From Planctomycetota bacterium (GTDB lineage Bacteria; Planctomycetota; Phycisphaerae; UBA1845): DNA of 33,614 bases. The notes under the pieces are model-generated. The model did not search any database and was not told where the DNA came from. It saw only the letters and a program-made list of their open reading frames with translations. Every line of letters begins with the position of its first letter. Within the stretch, counting starts at the first letter, position 1. The translations under genes were made by a program, and so were the position numbers. Location: contig JAJRSR010000198.1 of NCBI GenBank assembly GCA_024278695.1, forward strand, positions 1 through 33,614, written 5' to 3'. Below, piece after piece: positions 16,065 through 24,429 of this stretch.

Positions 16065-17066
16065 CTAGCTGCTACGGGCGAGCACATACTGTATCTCGGC
16101 CGGTTCGTCAGGCTGGGATTCCAGCGAGAAATCTTCGTGACAGATCGGATCGAGTAATTCACAAAACAGATCGACCCAATCCGATTTGATGGCCGTGCGC
16201 ATCTCAGGGGTTAGGGCGTTGGCCATACGAACGAGCAACGGCGCGATCGGCCGGAGACCGACATCCCAAATCCGAGCGTGCGTGGGCGTGACAAATGGCT
16301 CGGCCTGCTCGACAGCCAAGCCCGCATGGGCAAACCGCGACTCCCATGTCGCTCTATCCGTTAGCGAAGGCCAGCAATCCAGCCGCCCGCGACCGATGAT
16401 ATCGAGAAAGCCCTCAGGCAATGCCCCGGCGTATGCCTCAAGGTTGTAGCGGCGCATGCTGTCCAGCTTGACCTGCAAGATCACACGACCACCGGCACGT
16501 ACCACCCGGTGCAGCTCACGCAGAAACCCATCGATGTCCTCGATCCAGTAGGCAGCGTTGCAGTAGACGGTTTCAAACGATTCTTCTTCTACGGCCAGCG
16601 GTCGATTCCCGTCCTGCACGATGAGGCGATCATAGAATCCCAGCGCCGCGGCCTTCGCCAGCAGCGCGGGCTTTGCATCAAGCCCGGCCGCCATACGCTG
16701 CGTTGGGGCTTGCACGACCTTAGGCGTGTAGCCTTCCGCTGCATGATCGAACATGTCCGCGTGTTCGCTACGAACCCGATCCAACGCGGCGACGGATTGA
16801 AATACATCAAACGACGGATCAAACGCCCCGCCGCTATGCAAGAACGTGAAGATGCCATCGCCACAGGCGAGGTCTATCGCCGGTGAAGCTAGCGGCACGC
16901 GAGACAAGGCCATGCTTCGTAACGCCATCCAATACGCGTTCTCCGGGCGCAGCCAATAACACGCCACGAAACGCTTTAGTAACGACTTCCGGTGGTCTTC
17001 CGCGGCACTTGTTGTCGCGTCGATGCGAGCCGAGGCCATGGGCGTCTTTACGGCGCTATTGGACAT
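16065..17066 (-). CDS. Class I SAM-dependent methyltransferase
   Basis: 333 residues, soluble. Motif I is AIDLACGDGIF at 63-73; the middle has SFETVYCNAAYWIED, and the last core strands are in LHRVVRAGGRVILQV, all standard for methyltransf_11-type enzymes. The insert between motif I and the later strands (about 75-150) is longer than usual. ATG 17066 has an excellent AAGGAG five bases upstream and lies 19 bases inside the end of the polysaccharide deacetylase gene, so the pair is very likely one operon. That pairing hints at methylation of a glycan or of a lipid-linked sugar, by inference. It is convergent with the lipoprotein methyltransferase gene, 44 bases apart. Confidence 0.88.
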   Translation of the reverse strand: MSNSAVKTPMASARIDATTSAAEDHRKSLLKRFVACYWLRPENAYWMALRSMALSRVPLASPAIDLACGDGIFTFLHSGGAFDPSFDVFQSVAALDRVRSEHADMFDHAAEGYTPKVVQAPTQRMAAGLDAKPALLAKAAALGFYDRLIVQDGNRPLAVEEESFETVYCNAAYWIEDIDGFLRELHRVVRAGGRVILQVKLDSMRRYNLEAYAGALPEGFLDIIGRGRLDCWPSLTDRATWESRFAHAGLAVEQAEPFVTPTHARIWDVGLRPIAPLLVRMANALTPEMRTAIKSDWVDLFCELLDPICHEDFSLESQPDEPAEIQYVLARSS

Positions 17067-18088
17067 GCGGACTCCTTCTCGATGAACTGATCCACGTGGA
17101 TCGTATCAACCCGCGGCCAAAGGAAGTGGTCATCTTCCGGCGAAAGCCATCGCTCCTGCGTGGTGAACGCCTGAATGAAGCCTGCCTCACGGCAAAATGT
17201 CGGCGTCGAATCCCCCACGCGACCGTAGGGGTATGAGAACGGCCGGCGCGTGCTGCCGAAGGCATCCTCAAAAAGATCAGCCACCTGAGCCATGTCTTTC
17301 TTTTGTCGAGTCTCGGACAGGCGATCCAACGGCTCATGCCGGTAGCCATGCCCACCAACGGTATGCCCGGCCGCTTGCAAGCCGACGACATCGTCCCAAC
17401 TTAGGTACCAATCACGTGACCATCGTTTGGGAGAGCCGATGTGCTCACGAAACATGAGTTCGAGATGCCGGTTGCGAACCGGCAGCGGCAGGCGCATCGT
17501 CAAAAAGTATTTCAATCGCGCGCGGTCGCGCGTCTCGTAATGGTAGAGTGTCTCCGCATCGGCGTGCCATGCCGTAAACGCCAGCCAATCCGACGTGACA
17601 TCACCGGCTTCGCGTAGCTGCGCCAGCAAGAGTTCGTTTAACTGCGAAGCGCCGAGCCGCGAAAGCAACAGGTGGATCATGTGTACCGAGAGCATGCATT
17701 CCTTGGCCAAAATGACCCCGGGGACAAAAAACACGCCGCGCAGCCCCCGCTGCTTTAACGCGGGTGCGACGTAACGGGCGTGGTCGCTTAGGCCATCGTC
17801 AAACGTGAGCAGGAACGACCGGTGCGGCAGCGCGGAGCGACCCTCTCGCCACGAACAAAGCTTCGGCCAATCGATCGGCTCGTACTTCGCACACAACCGA
17901 TCAAGCTGCGTCTCGAAATCCTCCACGCTAAGTGCGTCGATCCGGCCGTCCGAGGCGCACGCCGACAAACCGTTGATCGTGGACTGCGGCCGAACGTAGT
18001 GGTACATCACCACGAGGCACTGCGGGCTAGCCGGGTCCGCAGGCCCAGCAGAGGCGTTGACGGTTGGGGATGAATCTTGTGGAATCAT
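17048..18088 (-). CDS. Polysaccharide deacetylase (NodB homology domain)
   Basis: 346 residues with the carbohydrate esterase 4 motifs: an opening VVMYHYVRP (27-35), motif 1 TFDDG (95-99, catalytic Asp and metal Asp), motif 2 HGYRH (metal His247 and His251), and motif 3 PFSYPYGR. The stretch between motifs 1 and 2 is about 145 residues, much longer than in compact NodB enzymes, as seen in larger members acting on exopolysaccharide or lipid-linked glycans. No signal peptide or membrane helix is visible, so it may act in the cytoplasm. No Shine-Dalgarno sequence precedes the ATG; a TATTTA hexamer lies six bases upstream, which would fit a leaderless message. The methyltransferase gene overlaps its end. 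Confidence 0.92.
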   Translation of the reverse strand: MIPQDSSPTVNASAGPADPASPQCLVVMYHYVRPQSTINGLSACASDGRIDALSVEDFETQLDRLCAKYEPIDWPKLCSWREGRSALPHRSFLLTFDDGLSDHARYVAPALKQRGLRGVFFVPGVILAKECMLSVHMIHLLLSRLGASQLNELLLAQLREAGDVTSDWLAFTAWHADAETLYHYETRDRARLKYFLTMRLPLPVRNRHLELMFREHIGSPKRWSRDWYLSWDDVVGLQAAGHTVGGHGYRHEPLDRLSETRQKKDMAQVADLFEDAFGSTRRPFSYPYGRVGDSTPTFCREAGFIQAFTTQERWLSPEDDHFLWPRVDTIHVDQFIEKESACPIAP

Positions 18089-18155
18089 ATGATGTAAATA
18101 TCGGACGTCGGCGCGATCATCTGAAACCGAACCGCGCGGAACCTTTCTAATCCTT
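18089..18155. promoter_or_regulatory. Short divergent promoter region, possible leaderless starts both ways
   Basis: Only 67 bases separate the start codons of the deacetylase (minus) and the GH20 gene (plus). TATTTA at 18100-18095 on the minus strand ends six bases before its ATG, and TCTAAT at 18146-18151 on the plus strand ends four bases before the other ATG. Neither gene has a Shine-Dalgarno sequence. Both could be -10 boxes of leaderless transcripts; the -35 regions are weak. Confidence 0.35.
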
Positions 18156-20000
18156 ATGACGATACCCTACGAATCTCGCCTCGGCATTCTGCCAGAGCCT
18201 CGGGAGTTCACCCCTGTCCCTGGTGCGTGCGACATCCGGGCCGGACTTCGATGGCATGGCGAGACAGTGGGCACTCGCGTTTGTGCGGCGATGGATAGAC
18301 TTTCGTTGGACCTTCAGCAACGGCATACAACATCCGAAACCGCCCCACGCCCCACCGCCATCCAATGCCTCCCCGGAGCGCTTCCGCACCACGACGCCTA
18401 CCACCTGAACATTCGCCCCGAAACGATCTCGGTGACCGGCGGATCACCGGCTGGCTGTTATTATGCGATCCAGACGCTTGGGCAACTGATCGCGGGGTCC
18501 AATACCACCGGGCTCATCCCGTGCTGTGACATCTCAGATTGGCCGGACTTTGATACGCGGGGGCTGCTACACGACGTCACGCGAGGCAAGGTGCCCACGC
18601 TCACCACGTTAAAGTTGCTCGTCGATCGGCTTACAGCGTTCAAAGGCAATCAGCTACAGCTTAACATCGAACACGCCTTCGTCTTCGAGTTTGACCCGGC
18701 CATCTGCGGACCGGATGAGGGCCTCACGGCTGACGAGGTGCGCGAACTGGACGGCTATTGCAGCGATCGGTTTGTCGATCTCATCCCGGCCGTCGCCACG
18801 TTTGGGCATATGGGGCGAATCCTGTCCATGCCAAAATACCGGCATCTGGCGGAATGCGAAGCGACTGCGACTTGGAAACAAATGGATTGGGCGCAGCGGG
18901 CACGCGGGCTCACGCTCGATTGTGCGACCCCCGAGGCACAATCTCTTGTCGAACGAATTTGGTCGGACATTCTCGACGCGTTCTCATCACCCGCGGTCAA
19001 CATCTGCGGCGATGAACCGCACGACCTCGGCCGGGGGAAGAACCAGGAGCGTTTTCGCGGTCGCATCGGCGAGGTTTACCTGGGGCAGATTCGGCGCGTT
19101 CAGGACATCTGCACGTCGCGAGGCCGGCGCGTCCAGTTTTGGAGCGATGTGGTTGTCAACTATCCGGACTTGTTCGACATGATCGCGGGCGAGGCCACGG
19201 TATTGCACTGGGGCTACGACGACAATGCCGACTACGCATCCACGTCTCGGTTCACCGATGCCGGGCTGCCCACCATAGTCTGCCCGGGCACGAGCGGATG
19301 GAAGCGTGTCCTCAACGCGATGAACCTTGCGGAACGAAACATCGCAGCGTTTGCCAAGGTGGGTAAAGTATGCGGCACGAAGGGTTTGCTTAACACGGAT
19401 TGGGGCGACCACGGCCATTTCAACCTACTGGCTTGTTCGTGGCACGGGATCGCACTCGGGGCGGTGAAGGCATGGCGGGCGGATCACGTGACTGGCACCG
19501 AGTTTGACTCGCTCTTCGCAAAACAGCTATTTGGGTTGGACAGTCCTGACATGATCGCCTCGCTGCGCCGGGCATCCGAAGCCGGTGAAAGCTGTATGTC
19601 CTGGCAGCAACTATGGACGCCGATCCGTGACCTCAGAGAAGATTTCCACCTTCCGTTGGTCGAAACGACCGAGCGCGCCCAAGCGGCAGCCAATGACACC
19701 ATCAAGATGATCCAGGCCCTCGAGCCGAGAGACGCCCTCGCCCGCCAAGACCTCACCGAGCTATATTCGGCCTGCGAGTTCGTGGTGCTCTGGGCGGGAA
19801 AGATGCGGCTGGTTCACAAAATCCGGTCACACACAGGCTTTGACGCCTCTGCCCAGGCCAAGCCTTGGCGTGATCGCATCGGAAACGCCTGGCAGCGTTA
19901 CCGAGCCTGCTGGCTCGCTCGTAATAAGACCGGCGGACTGGCTGACATTGACCACGCATTGTCACACGCAACCGATGACATCCTTGGGCAACCCTGGTAG
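18156..20000 (+). CDS. Glycoside hydrolase family 20-like beta-N-acetylhexosaminidase
   Basis: 614 residues. The N-terminal third has the GH20b-type small domain ending in GCYYAIQTLGQLI, then the barrel opens with FDTRGLLHDVTRGKVP. The catalytic Asp-Glu pair is visible in NICGDEPHDLG (Asp286, Glu287), where the Asp positions the substrate acetamido group and Glu is the acid/base. HWGYDDNADY and LNTDWGDHGHFN supply later barrel residues. The family removes terminal beta-linked GlcNAc or GalNAc. No signal peptide is present, so it probably acts in the cytoplasm on imported oligosaccharides, unlike most GH20 enzymes. A sodium:solute symporter gene follows 12 bases downstream. The substrate is unproven. 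Confidence 0.88.
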   Translation: MTIPYESRLGILPEPREFTPVPGACDIRAGLRWHGETVGTRVCAAMDRLSLDLQQRHTTSETAPRPTAIQCLPGALPHHDAYHLNIRPETISVTGGSPAGCYYAIQTLGQLIAGSNTTGLIPCCDISDWPDFDTRGLLHDVTRGKVPTLTTLKLLVDRLTAFKGNQLQLNIEHAFVFEFDPAICGPDEGLTADEVRELDGYCSDRFVDLIPAVATFGHMGRILSMPKYRHLAECEATATWKQMDWAQRARGLTLDCATPEAQSLVERIWSDILDAFSSPAVNICGDEPHDLGRGKNQERFRGRIGEVYLGQIRRVQDICTSRGRRVQFWSDVVVNYPDLFDMIAGEATVLHWGYDDNADYASTSRFTDAGLPTIVCPGTSGWKRVLNAMNLAERNIAAFAKVGKVCGTKGLLNTDWGDHGHFNLLACSWHGIALGAVKAWRADHVTGTEFDSLFAKQLFGLDSPDMIASLRRASEAGESCMSWQQLWTPIRDLREDFHLPLVETTERAQAAANDTIKMIQALEPRDALARQDLTELYSACEFVVLWAGKMRLVHKIRSHTGFDASAQAKPWRDRIGNAWQRYRACWLARNKTGGLADIDHALSHATDDILGQPW

Positions 20001-20011
20001 AACCGACAATC

Positions 20012-21574
20012 GTGATCGGCTCGCTCGGCATGTGGGACTACGTGGTGCTCGCCGCTTACTTCGTCGGCGTGCTCGCCATCGGCCTATGGTCTGGCCGAAG
20101 CGAGCGTAACACCAACGACTATTTTCTCGGGGGGCGGCGGCAACACTGGTTGATCGTCGGGCTTTCCATCGTCGCGACAGAGGTGAGCGCACTCACGTTC
20201 ATCGGCGTCCCGGCCGACGCCTTCGCCGGTGATTGGAACTACCTACAGATGTACGCCGGGGCGTTCGTCGGTCGCATACTCATCGTGATATTCCTGCTCC
20301 CTGCGTTTTACGCCCATCGCGTCACCACGGTCTATGAGTTTCTCGGGCGTCGTTTCGGGCCTCAAACACGCACCACCGCGTCGCTCATGTTTTTTGCCTC
20401 GCGCATCGTCGGCAGTGGGATTCGTTTATTGGCGGCCTCTATCGCGATCGCGACCGTGTTTGATTGGCCTCTGGTGTGGGTCATCGTCGCGTCGGCCGCT
20501 GTCGCGGTGGGGTATACGACATTCGGCGGGATCAAATCCGTCATCTGGACGGATGCGTTACAGGCACTGGTCTTCATCGGTGGTGGTATAGCAACGGTCA
20601 TCTGGCTGCTTTATGTCTCATCCGACGGGTCTTCCGGTCGGTGGACGGACTCGCTCGCAGCCGCATCAGATGCTAGAAAACTTCGCGTCGTCACGTGGTC
20701 GATGGATCCAAACAACGTCAAGTGTTTTTGGGTGCTGCTCATCAGTTCCACCTTCACCAACATGGCCGCACTCGGTACGGACCAGGATTTGACGCAGCGC
20801 ATGCTCACGTGTCCCGACGTGCGTCGCAGCCAACGGTCGCTGATCTTCAACGCGTTTCTCGGTCTGCCAATCGTGTGCCTGTTTCTTCTGATTGGAACAT
20901 TGCTCGCATCTTACTATGCCAGCGGTACCGGACATGACCTACCCGTGTCAGTGACCGACAACCCGCGACTCATCTTCCCGCATTTCATTGCGACCGCCCT
21001 CCCCAGCGGCTGGGGCTTGAAAGGGTTGCTGGTGGCGGGGGTGTTTGCGGCTGCAATGTCGAGCTTGGACTCGGCACTCGGCGCGATGTCCTCGACCGCC
21101 GTGACCGATTTCTATAAGCCGTACCTTCACCGTAGAGCCAAACGTCCCGGGGACACTCCGCATAACGAAACCCCAGACGACCCCATCCTTGACGATCACA
21201 AGTTGCTCATTGCCGCCCGTTGGTTTTCTCTTGGGTTTGGCGTCTTGCTGATCGGTGTTGCGCTGGGATTTTCAAACGCGGACGAGCTTCTTTGGGTCGC
21301 GTTGCGCTGGGCGGGGCTGCTGTTCGGTGCGATGCTCGGGGTGTTTCTGCTGGCCGTCTTGACGCGAACGCGAGGGCATGACACCATCAACGTTGTCGCG
21401 ATGCTCTCCTCCACCGCCGCACTCGTAGCGTTAAAATACTACCAAGAGAGCCACGATAGGGTCATTATCGCCTGGCCTTGGTGGGTGGTCATCGGCACAA
21501 TCTGGACCTTCAGCGTCGGCATATGCTCCCGCACGAGCACTCCAGTAGCATCACCCGCTAACCACAGCACATAG
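20012..21574 (+). CDS. Sodium:solute symporter family (SSS) transporter
   Basis: 520 residues with about thirteen hydrophobic helices. Family features include DYFLGGRRQHWLIVGLS in the first loop, EVSALTFIGVPADAF, the GSGIRLLAA helix and SSLDSALGAMSS near residue 350, a typical SSS sodium-site helix. I start it at GTG 20012; an ATG at 20030 is equally possible. It follows the GH20 stop by 11 bases, so the two form an operon and the transporter probably imports an amino sugar or a sialic-acid-like or N-acetylated sugar. Solute specificity in this family cannot be read from sequence. It is the last gene before a 379-base gap. Confidence 0.92.
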   Translation: MIGSLGMWDYVVLAAYFVGVLAIGLWSGRSERNTNDYFLGGRRQHWLIVGLSIVATEVSALTFIGVPADAFAGDWNYLQMYAGAFVGRILIVIFLLPAFYAHRVTTVYEFLGRRFGPQTRTTASLMFFASRIVGSGIRLLAASIAIATVFDWPLVWVIVASAAVAVGYTTFGGIKSVIWTDALQALVFIGGGIATVIWLLYVSSDGSSGRWTDSLAAASDARKLRVVTWSMDPNNVKCFWVLLISSTFTNMAALGTDQDLTQRMLTCPDVRRSQRSLIFNAFLGLPIVCLFLLIGTLLASYYASGTGHDLPVSVTDNPRLIFPHFIATALPSGWGLKGLLVAGVFAAAMSSLDSALGAMSSTAVTDFYKPYLHRRAKRPGDTPHNETPDDPILDDHKLLIAARWFSLGFGVLLIGVALGFSNADELLWVALRWAGLLFGAMLGVFLLAVLTRTRGHDTINVVAMLSSTAALVALKYYQESHDRVIIAWPWWVVIGTIWTFSVGICSRTSTPVASPANHST

Positions 21575-21953
21575 GGTTCAAGCCCCATTCGTTCGTTCTC
21601 AACACAGCACCTATCGGAAACCCGAGGGCACGACCAGGTCGGTTTGGGCGGCGTCACGCACTTGCGGAGGATCGTAGCCGATGGTCATCCCCCACGACTT
21701 AAGAACAGACCAGCAATCAGCTCAACTCTAAGCCCATGGTCCGAAAAAAACATAAGGGAAAACACAGTCCGGTAGTGCCACGCACGCGATCCGGCCGCTG
21801 GCTTTTTCCGCTGATTCGGACGCTCTTTTTCACCGATAACCAGGGCGAGCGTATTGAGCCGCGAAACGAATGTTTCTCCTCCGCGTCGGGGCGGAGGTCG
21901 GGTCAATCGAAATGATCCGCTGTCACTGCAGCAGCACATAGGAGCTTGCGAAG
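21575..21953. other. 379-base intergenic region upstream of the pilus gene array
   Basis: No convincing gene lies here. Minus-strand codons (21685-21969) are open but composition and content look accidental. The region must hold the end of the GH20/symporter transcript and the promoter of the prepilin. I saw an A7 run near 21743, a short T-rich tract near 21826, a strong GC hairpin at 21878-21897 and a good ribosome site AGGAG at 21940-21944. I found neither a clear sigma70 pair nor a GG-N10-GC sigma54 element. Confidence 0.6.
21878..21897. promoter_or_regulatory. GC-rich hairpin in the prepilin leader
   Basis: CCTCCGC (21878-21884) and GCGGAGG (21891-21897) pair perfectly around a six-base GTCGGG loop. 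The hairpin ends 56 bases before the prepilin ATG, so it lies in or just upstream of the message leader. It could stabilise an abundant pilin transcript, serve as an operator, or end transcription from upstream; no U-run follows. Confidence 0.4.
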
Positions 21954-22394
21954 ATGAGGTTGAATACAAGAATGAACCGGCGCGCGTTCACGCTAGTGGA
22001 AATTTTAATCGTCGTGATCATACTCGGGATATTGGCTGCAGTCGTGATCCCGCAGTTTGCCGACGCCAGCGGCGACGCCAAGCTTAGCGCACTGCAAACA
22101 AACTTGGCGACCATCCGCACGCAGCTATCGATGTACAAGCTGCAACACGACGACACATGGCCATTGCTCTCAACGTTCACCAACCAGATGACGTTATCCA
22201 GCAAAGCCGACGGCACCACGGCTGCGATCGGAACATCTGGTTACCCTTATGGTCCATACATCATAAGCATTCCCAACAACCCGTACACCGGCACGAACAC
22301 CGTCAGCGCCGGATCTGCAGATTCCAGCGCATGGTACTACGACCAAGCAACCGGCGTGTTTCGTGCGAATGATACGCCGAATGTGGGCTACTAG
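21954..22394 (+). CDS. Type IV prepilin / major pseudopilin-like protein
   Basis: 146 residues. A short basic leader ends RRA, followed by the class III signal FTLVEILIVVIILGILAAVV; Glu at mature position 5 is present. Cleavage by a prepilin peptidase should occur between Ala11 and Phe12; the usual -1 residue is Gly, here Ala. The mature protein has the long N-terminal helix, then a small globular part with repeated NNPYTG-like turns resembling GspG, and SAWYYDQATGVFRAND at the end. AGGAG nine bases upstream supports ATG 21954; ATG 21972 would give a shorter leader. It is the probable structural subunit of the machine encoded downstream, and is separated from pilM by 303 bases holding two inverted repeats. 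No prepilin peptidase gene is in view. Confidence 0.93.
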   Translation: MRLNTRMNRRAFTLVEILIVVIILGILAAVVIPQFADASGDAKLSALQTNLATIRTQLSMYKLQHDDTWPLLSTFTNQMTLSSKADGTTAAIGTSGYPYGPYIISIPNNPYTGTNTVSAGSADSSAWYYDQATGVFRANDTPNVGY

Positions 22395-22421
22395 GGGAGT
22401 CTCGTGTCTAGACGTGGCGGC

Positions 22422-22455
22422 TACCTGCAGCGCGGACCAGCTCCCGGAGCAGGTA
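22422..22455. repeat. Inverted repeat with 20-base loop downstream of prepilin
   Basis: TACCTGC (22422-22428) and GCAGGTA (22449-22455) are exact reverse complements. The 20-base loop is GC-rich. It begins 28 bases after the prepilin stop; no U-run follows. A protein-binding site or RNA hairpin are both possible. Confidence 0.4.
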
Positions 22456-22487
22456 TGGCCCGCCGGCTAATACCGAAAGTGATTCAT

Positions 22488-22504
22488 ACTCGGCCAAGCC
22501 GAGT
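22488..22504. terminator. Compact 7-bp hairpin downstream of prepilin
   Basis: ACTCGGC (22488-22494) and GCCGAGT (22498-22504) pair perfectly around a CAA loop, about 95 bases after the prepilin stop. There is no U-run, so it may be a stability hairpin or a weak, Rho-assisted terminator that lets prepilin be made in excess over the pilM-pilC machinery. Confidence 0.4.
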
Positions 22505-22697
22505 GCTCCGAGGGAGTTTGATGAGTGCAGGTCATCCAGAGGACAATCGAAGGAACTGACCCGCCACGTTGCGTAGGACACACCCGTGGTGCACCACTCA
22601 ACCACCCTGATCGGCTCTTCCAAACCGCCCCACTGCCACCACAACGCACGGTCCACGCACCATTACTGACGCCGCCCCAAAGACAACGAGGTGGTCG

Positions 22698-23813
22698 ATG
22701 GGGCTAGGAAAACCAAAAGCCGGGCCTATCGGGATTGACTTCGGGTCACATGCCCTGCGGGTGCTTCAGCTCGCGGGTCGTGGGGATCAGAAATATGTCC
22801 TCGACTGGGCATTGCACCTTTATCCACCACACGCCAGTTCAGCCGGAGCTGACCGGGCCGATGTCATCGAGGCACTACGCACGATTCTTAAGTCAAAGAA
22901 GTTCGCAGGCAAGCAGGTTGTCACCGCGCTGGGCCAACGCGACTTGGCAGCCAAGAGCATCCGCCTCCCAGAAATCCCGGAATCGGAACTCGCTGCAGCC
23001 GTCGAGTACGAAGCGGCCGAACGCATCAAGGGGCTCGACGAAGACTCGGAAATTCGCTTCATCCCCAGCGGTACGCTGCTGGGTGAATCCGAACGACAGC
23101 AGGAAGTACTTGTCCTGGCCGCGAAGGCACCGGTTGTACGCGACCACCTGGATATCCTTACGGAACTCGGCCTGGAATCCGTCGGCATCGACGCTGCGCC
23201 TTGTGCCATTTTTCGCCCGTTTGAGCGTTATCTTCGACGGGACGAGGACCAGGACCAGATCAACGCATTCATTGACATCGGCCAACAAAGTTCTTGGATC
23301 GTCATCGCTCGCGGCAGCCAAATCGTACTGGCCAGATCGGTTGATGTGGGCGGTGCGGCGTTCGACCGTCTTGTCAGCGCCAAACTGACCGTCGATGCGA
23401 ACGAAGTCGGCCAACTTCGACGCCGAGCCACGGGAGAGTGCCCCTCGAACGACTGTGACGCCTCACCCGCGCTTGATCCAGAAACGTTGGATGCCATCGA
23501 CCAAGCTGAAAAACCAGCATGGGAAAAACTGGGTCGAGAGATCGGTCTTTGTATCCGGTATTTTGCAGTCACCTTTCGAGGCGCGCGTCCAAACAGCGCT
23601 ACATGTGTAGGGGGAGAATCGCTTAACCACCGCGGCCTGGAGCGCCTTTCGGAAGCCACTGGAATGGCGTGCCGCGTGGGCTTTCCACTGCGCAACATGA
23701 AATGCGCCCGAACACCGCTCGGTAGCGACACTGAATCACTGGCGGCATGGGCCACGTGTGCGGGCTTATCCATGAAACCCGCGATGGCTGCCGCCGAAAA
23801 GGTACTCCAATGA
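22698..23813 (+). CDS. pilM: Type IV pilus assembly protein PilM (actin-like ATPase)
   Basis: 371 residues, close to the family's normal length. Phosphate loops are visible as GIDFGSHALRVLQL (residues 12-25) and IDIGQQSSWIVIARG (around 192), with the adenosine-site glycines in CVGGESLNHRGL near 305. PilM sits on the cytoplasmic face and binds the N-terminal tail of PilN. The pattern PEIPESELAAAVEYEAAE is characteristic of PilM. GAGG precedes the ATG. The stop overlaps the pilN start as ATGA, in keeping with their complex. Confidence 0.9.
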   Translation: MGLGKPKAGPIGIDFGSHALRVLQLAGRGDQKYVLDWALHLYPPHASSAGADRADVIEALRTILKSKKFAGKQVVTALGQRDLAAKSIRLPEIPESELAAAVEYEAAERIKGLDEDSEIRFIPSGTLLGESERQQEVLVLAAKAPVVRDHLDILTELGLESVGIDAAPCAIFRPFERYLRRDEDQDQINAFIDIGQQSSWIVIARGSQIVLARSVDVGGAAFDRLVSAKLTVDANEVGQLRRRATGECPSNDCDASPALDPETLDAIDQAEKPAWEKLGREIGLCIRYFAVTFRGARPNSATCVGGESLNHRGLERLSEATGMACRVGFPLRNMKCARTPLGSDTESLAAWATCAGLSMKPAMAAAEKVLQ

Positions 23814-24424
23814 AGGAAGTAGACTTCAGGCCAAACTGGTACTGCGCGGCGCGCAAGCGAAGGCGAGATGCCATCATCCGCGCCGCCCTCTTGGGGGTGT
23901 TGGCGCTGGAGCTAAGCCTGGGGCTGCTAACCGTATCTTCGCGAAAGGCTGAGGCCAAACAGCAGCTTGCCAATTTACGCAGCGCTCTCGAAAATCAAAC
24001 TACAGTATTCCAAGACCTCGACGCCCTTTCCATCGACCTGGATGAGTTGCAGAAAAAGCGTGCGATGCTATCCGACGTAGCCGGCGGTGCTTCAGTTCAT
24101 TCGATACTGGCCGAACTCTCGCAGATCATGACAGAATCGTTAACGCTGACCAGTATCAAATATAAGCAACGACGCAAGGTCGGAGTTCATCCCATGCAAG
24201 ACAAAAGACCCGACACGCCGGGAGCAGCAGAGATTGAAGTCGCGAACGAACTCGGCATCAACGGGCTAGCAGTGTCGGACAGAGACGTCGGCATGTTGAT
24301 GAGCCGCTTAGCCTCCTCGGTGTTGTTCGAAAACGTAACGCTCGTCTACTCCCGACCGGTAATCCGCGCGGATACGCCAGCCCGCGAGTTTAAATTGAAA
24401 TGCGTCGTCCCGCAGTTTGAGTAG
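23810..24424 (+). CDS. pilN: PilN-like inner-membrane alignment protein
   Basis: 204 residues from the ATG that overlaps the pilM stop. The layout fits PilN: a short cytoplasmic tail with FRPNW, one membrane helix around 22-40 (IIRAALLGVLALELSLGLL), a coiled-coil stretch 44-90, and a small alpha/beta domain with LAELSQIMTESLTLTSI and a final strand ending in VVPQF. PilN usually carries an INLLP tail motif for PilM; here the corresponding part reads EVDFRPN. The assignment relies on position and layout as much as on sequence. Confidence 0.8.
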   Translation: MKEVDFRPNWYCAARKRRRDAIIRAALLGVLALELSLGLLTVSSRKAEAKQQLANLRSALENQTTVFQDLDALSIDLDELQKKRAMLSDVAGGASVHSILAELSQIMTESLTLTSIKYKQRRKVGVHPMQDKRPDTPGAAEIEVANELGINGLAVSDRDVGMLMSRLASSVLFENVTLVYSRPVIRADTPAREFKLKCVVPQFE

Positions 24425-24429
24425 GCCGT

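Larger units (their letters stand above)
22395..22697. other. 303-base gap between prepilin and pilM with two inverted repeats
   Basis: I found no supportable gene: open frames on both strands (such as 22408-22656 minus and 22525-22707 plus) lack a ribosome site and protein-like content. The gap starts with two inverted repeats (listed separately), which might partly end transcription after the abundant prepilin. GAGG six bases before 22698 is the pilM ribosome site. Confidence 0.6.

Noticed and set aside
21640-21830. Possible sigma54 promoter upstream of the prepilin
   Set aside because: The GG and GC pairs I found (near 21648 and 21800) have the wrong spacing for the -24/-12 consensus.
21685-21969. 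94-codon open frame on the minus strand upstream of the prepilin
   Set aside because: It overlaps the prepilin start and its ribosome site, and its translation has no recognisable protein character.
22456-22560. Short plus-strand ATG frame inside the prepilin-pilM gap
   Set aside because: Only 34 codons with no Shine-Dalgarno sequence and no protein-like composition.
22408-22656. 82-codon minus-strand open frame between prepilin and pilM
   Set aside because: No ribosome site, an opposite direction to the array, and it spans the inverted repeats; content looks accidental.
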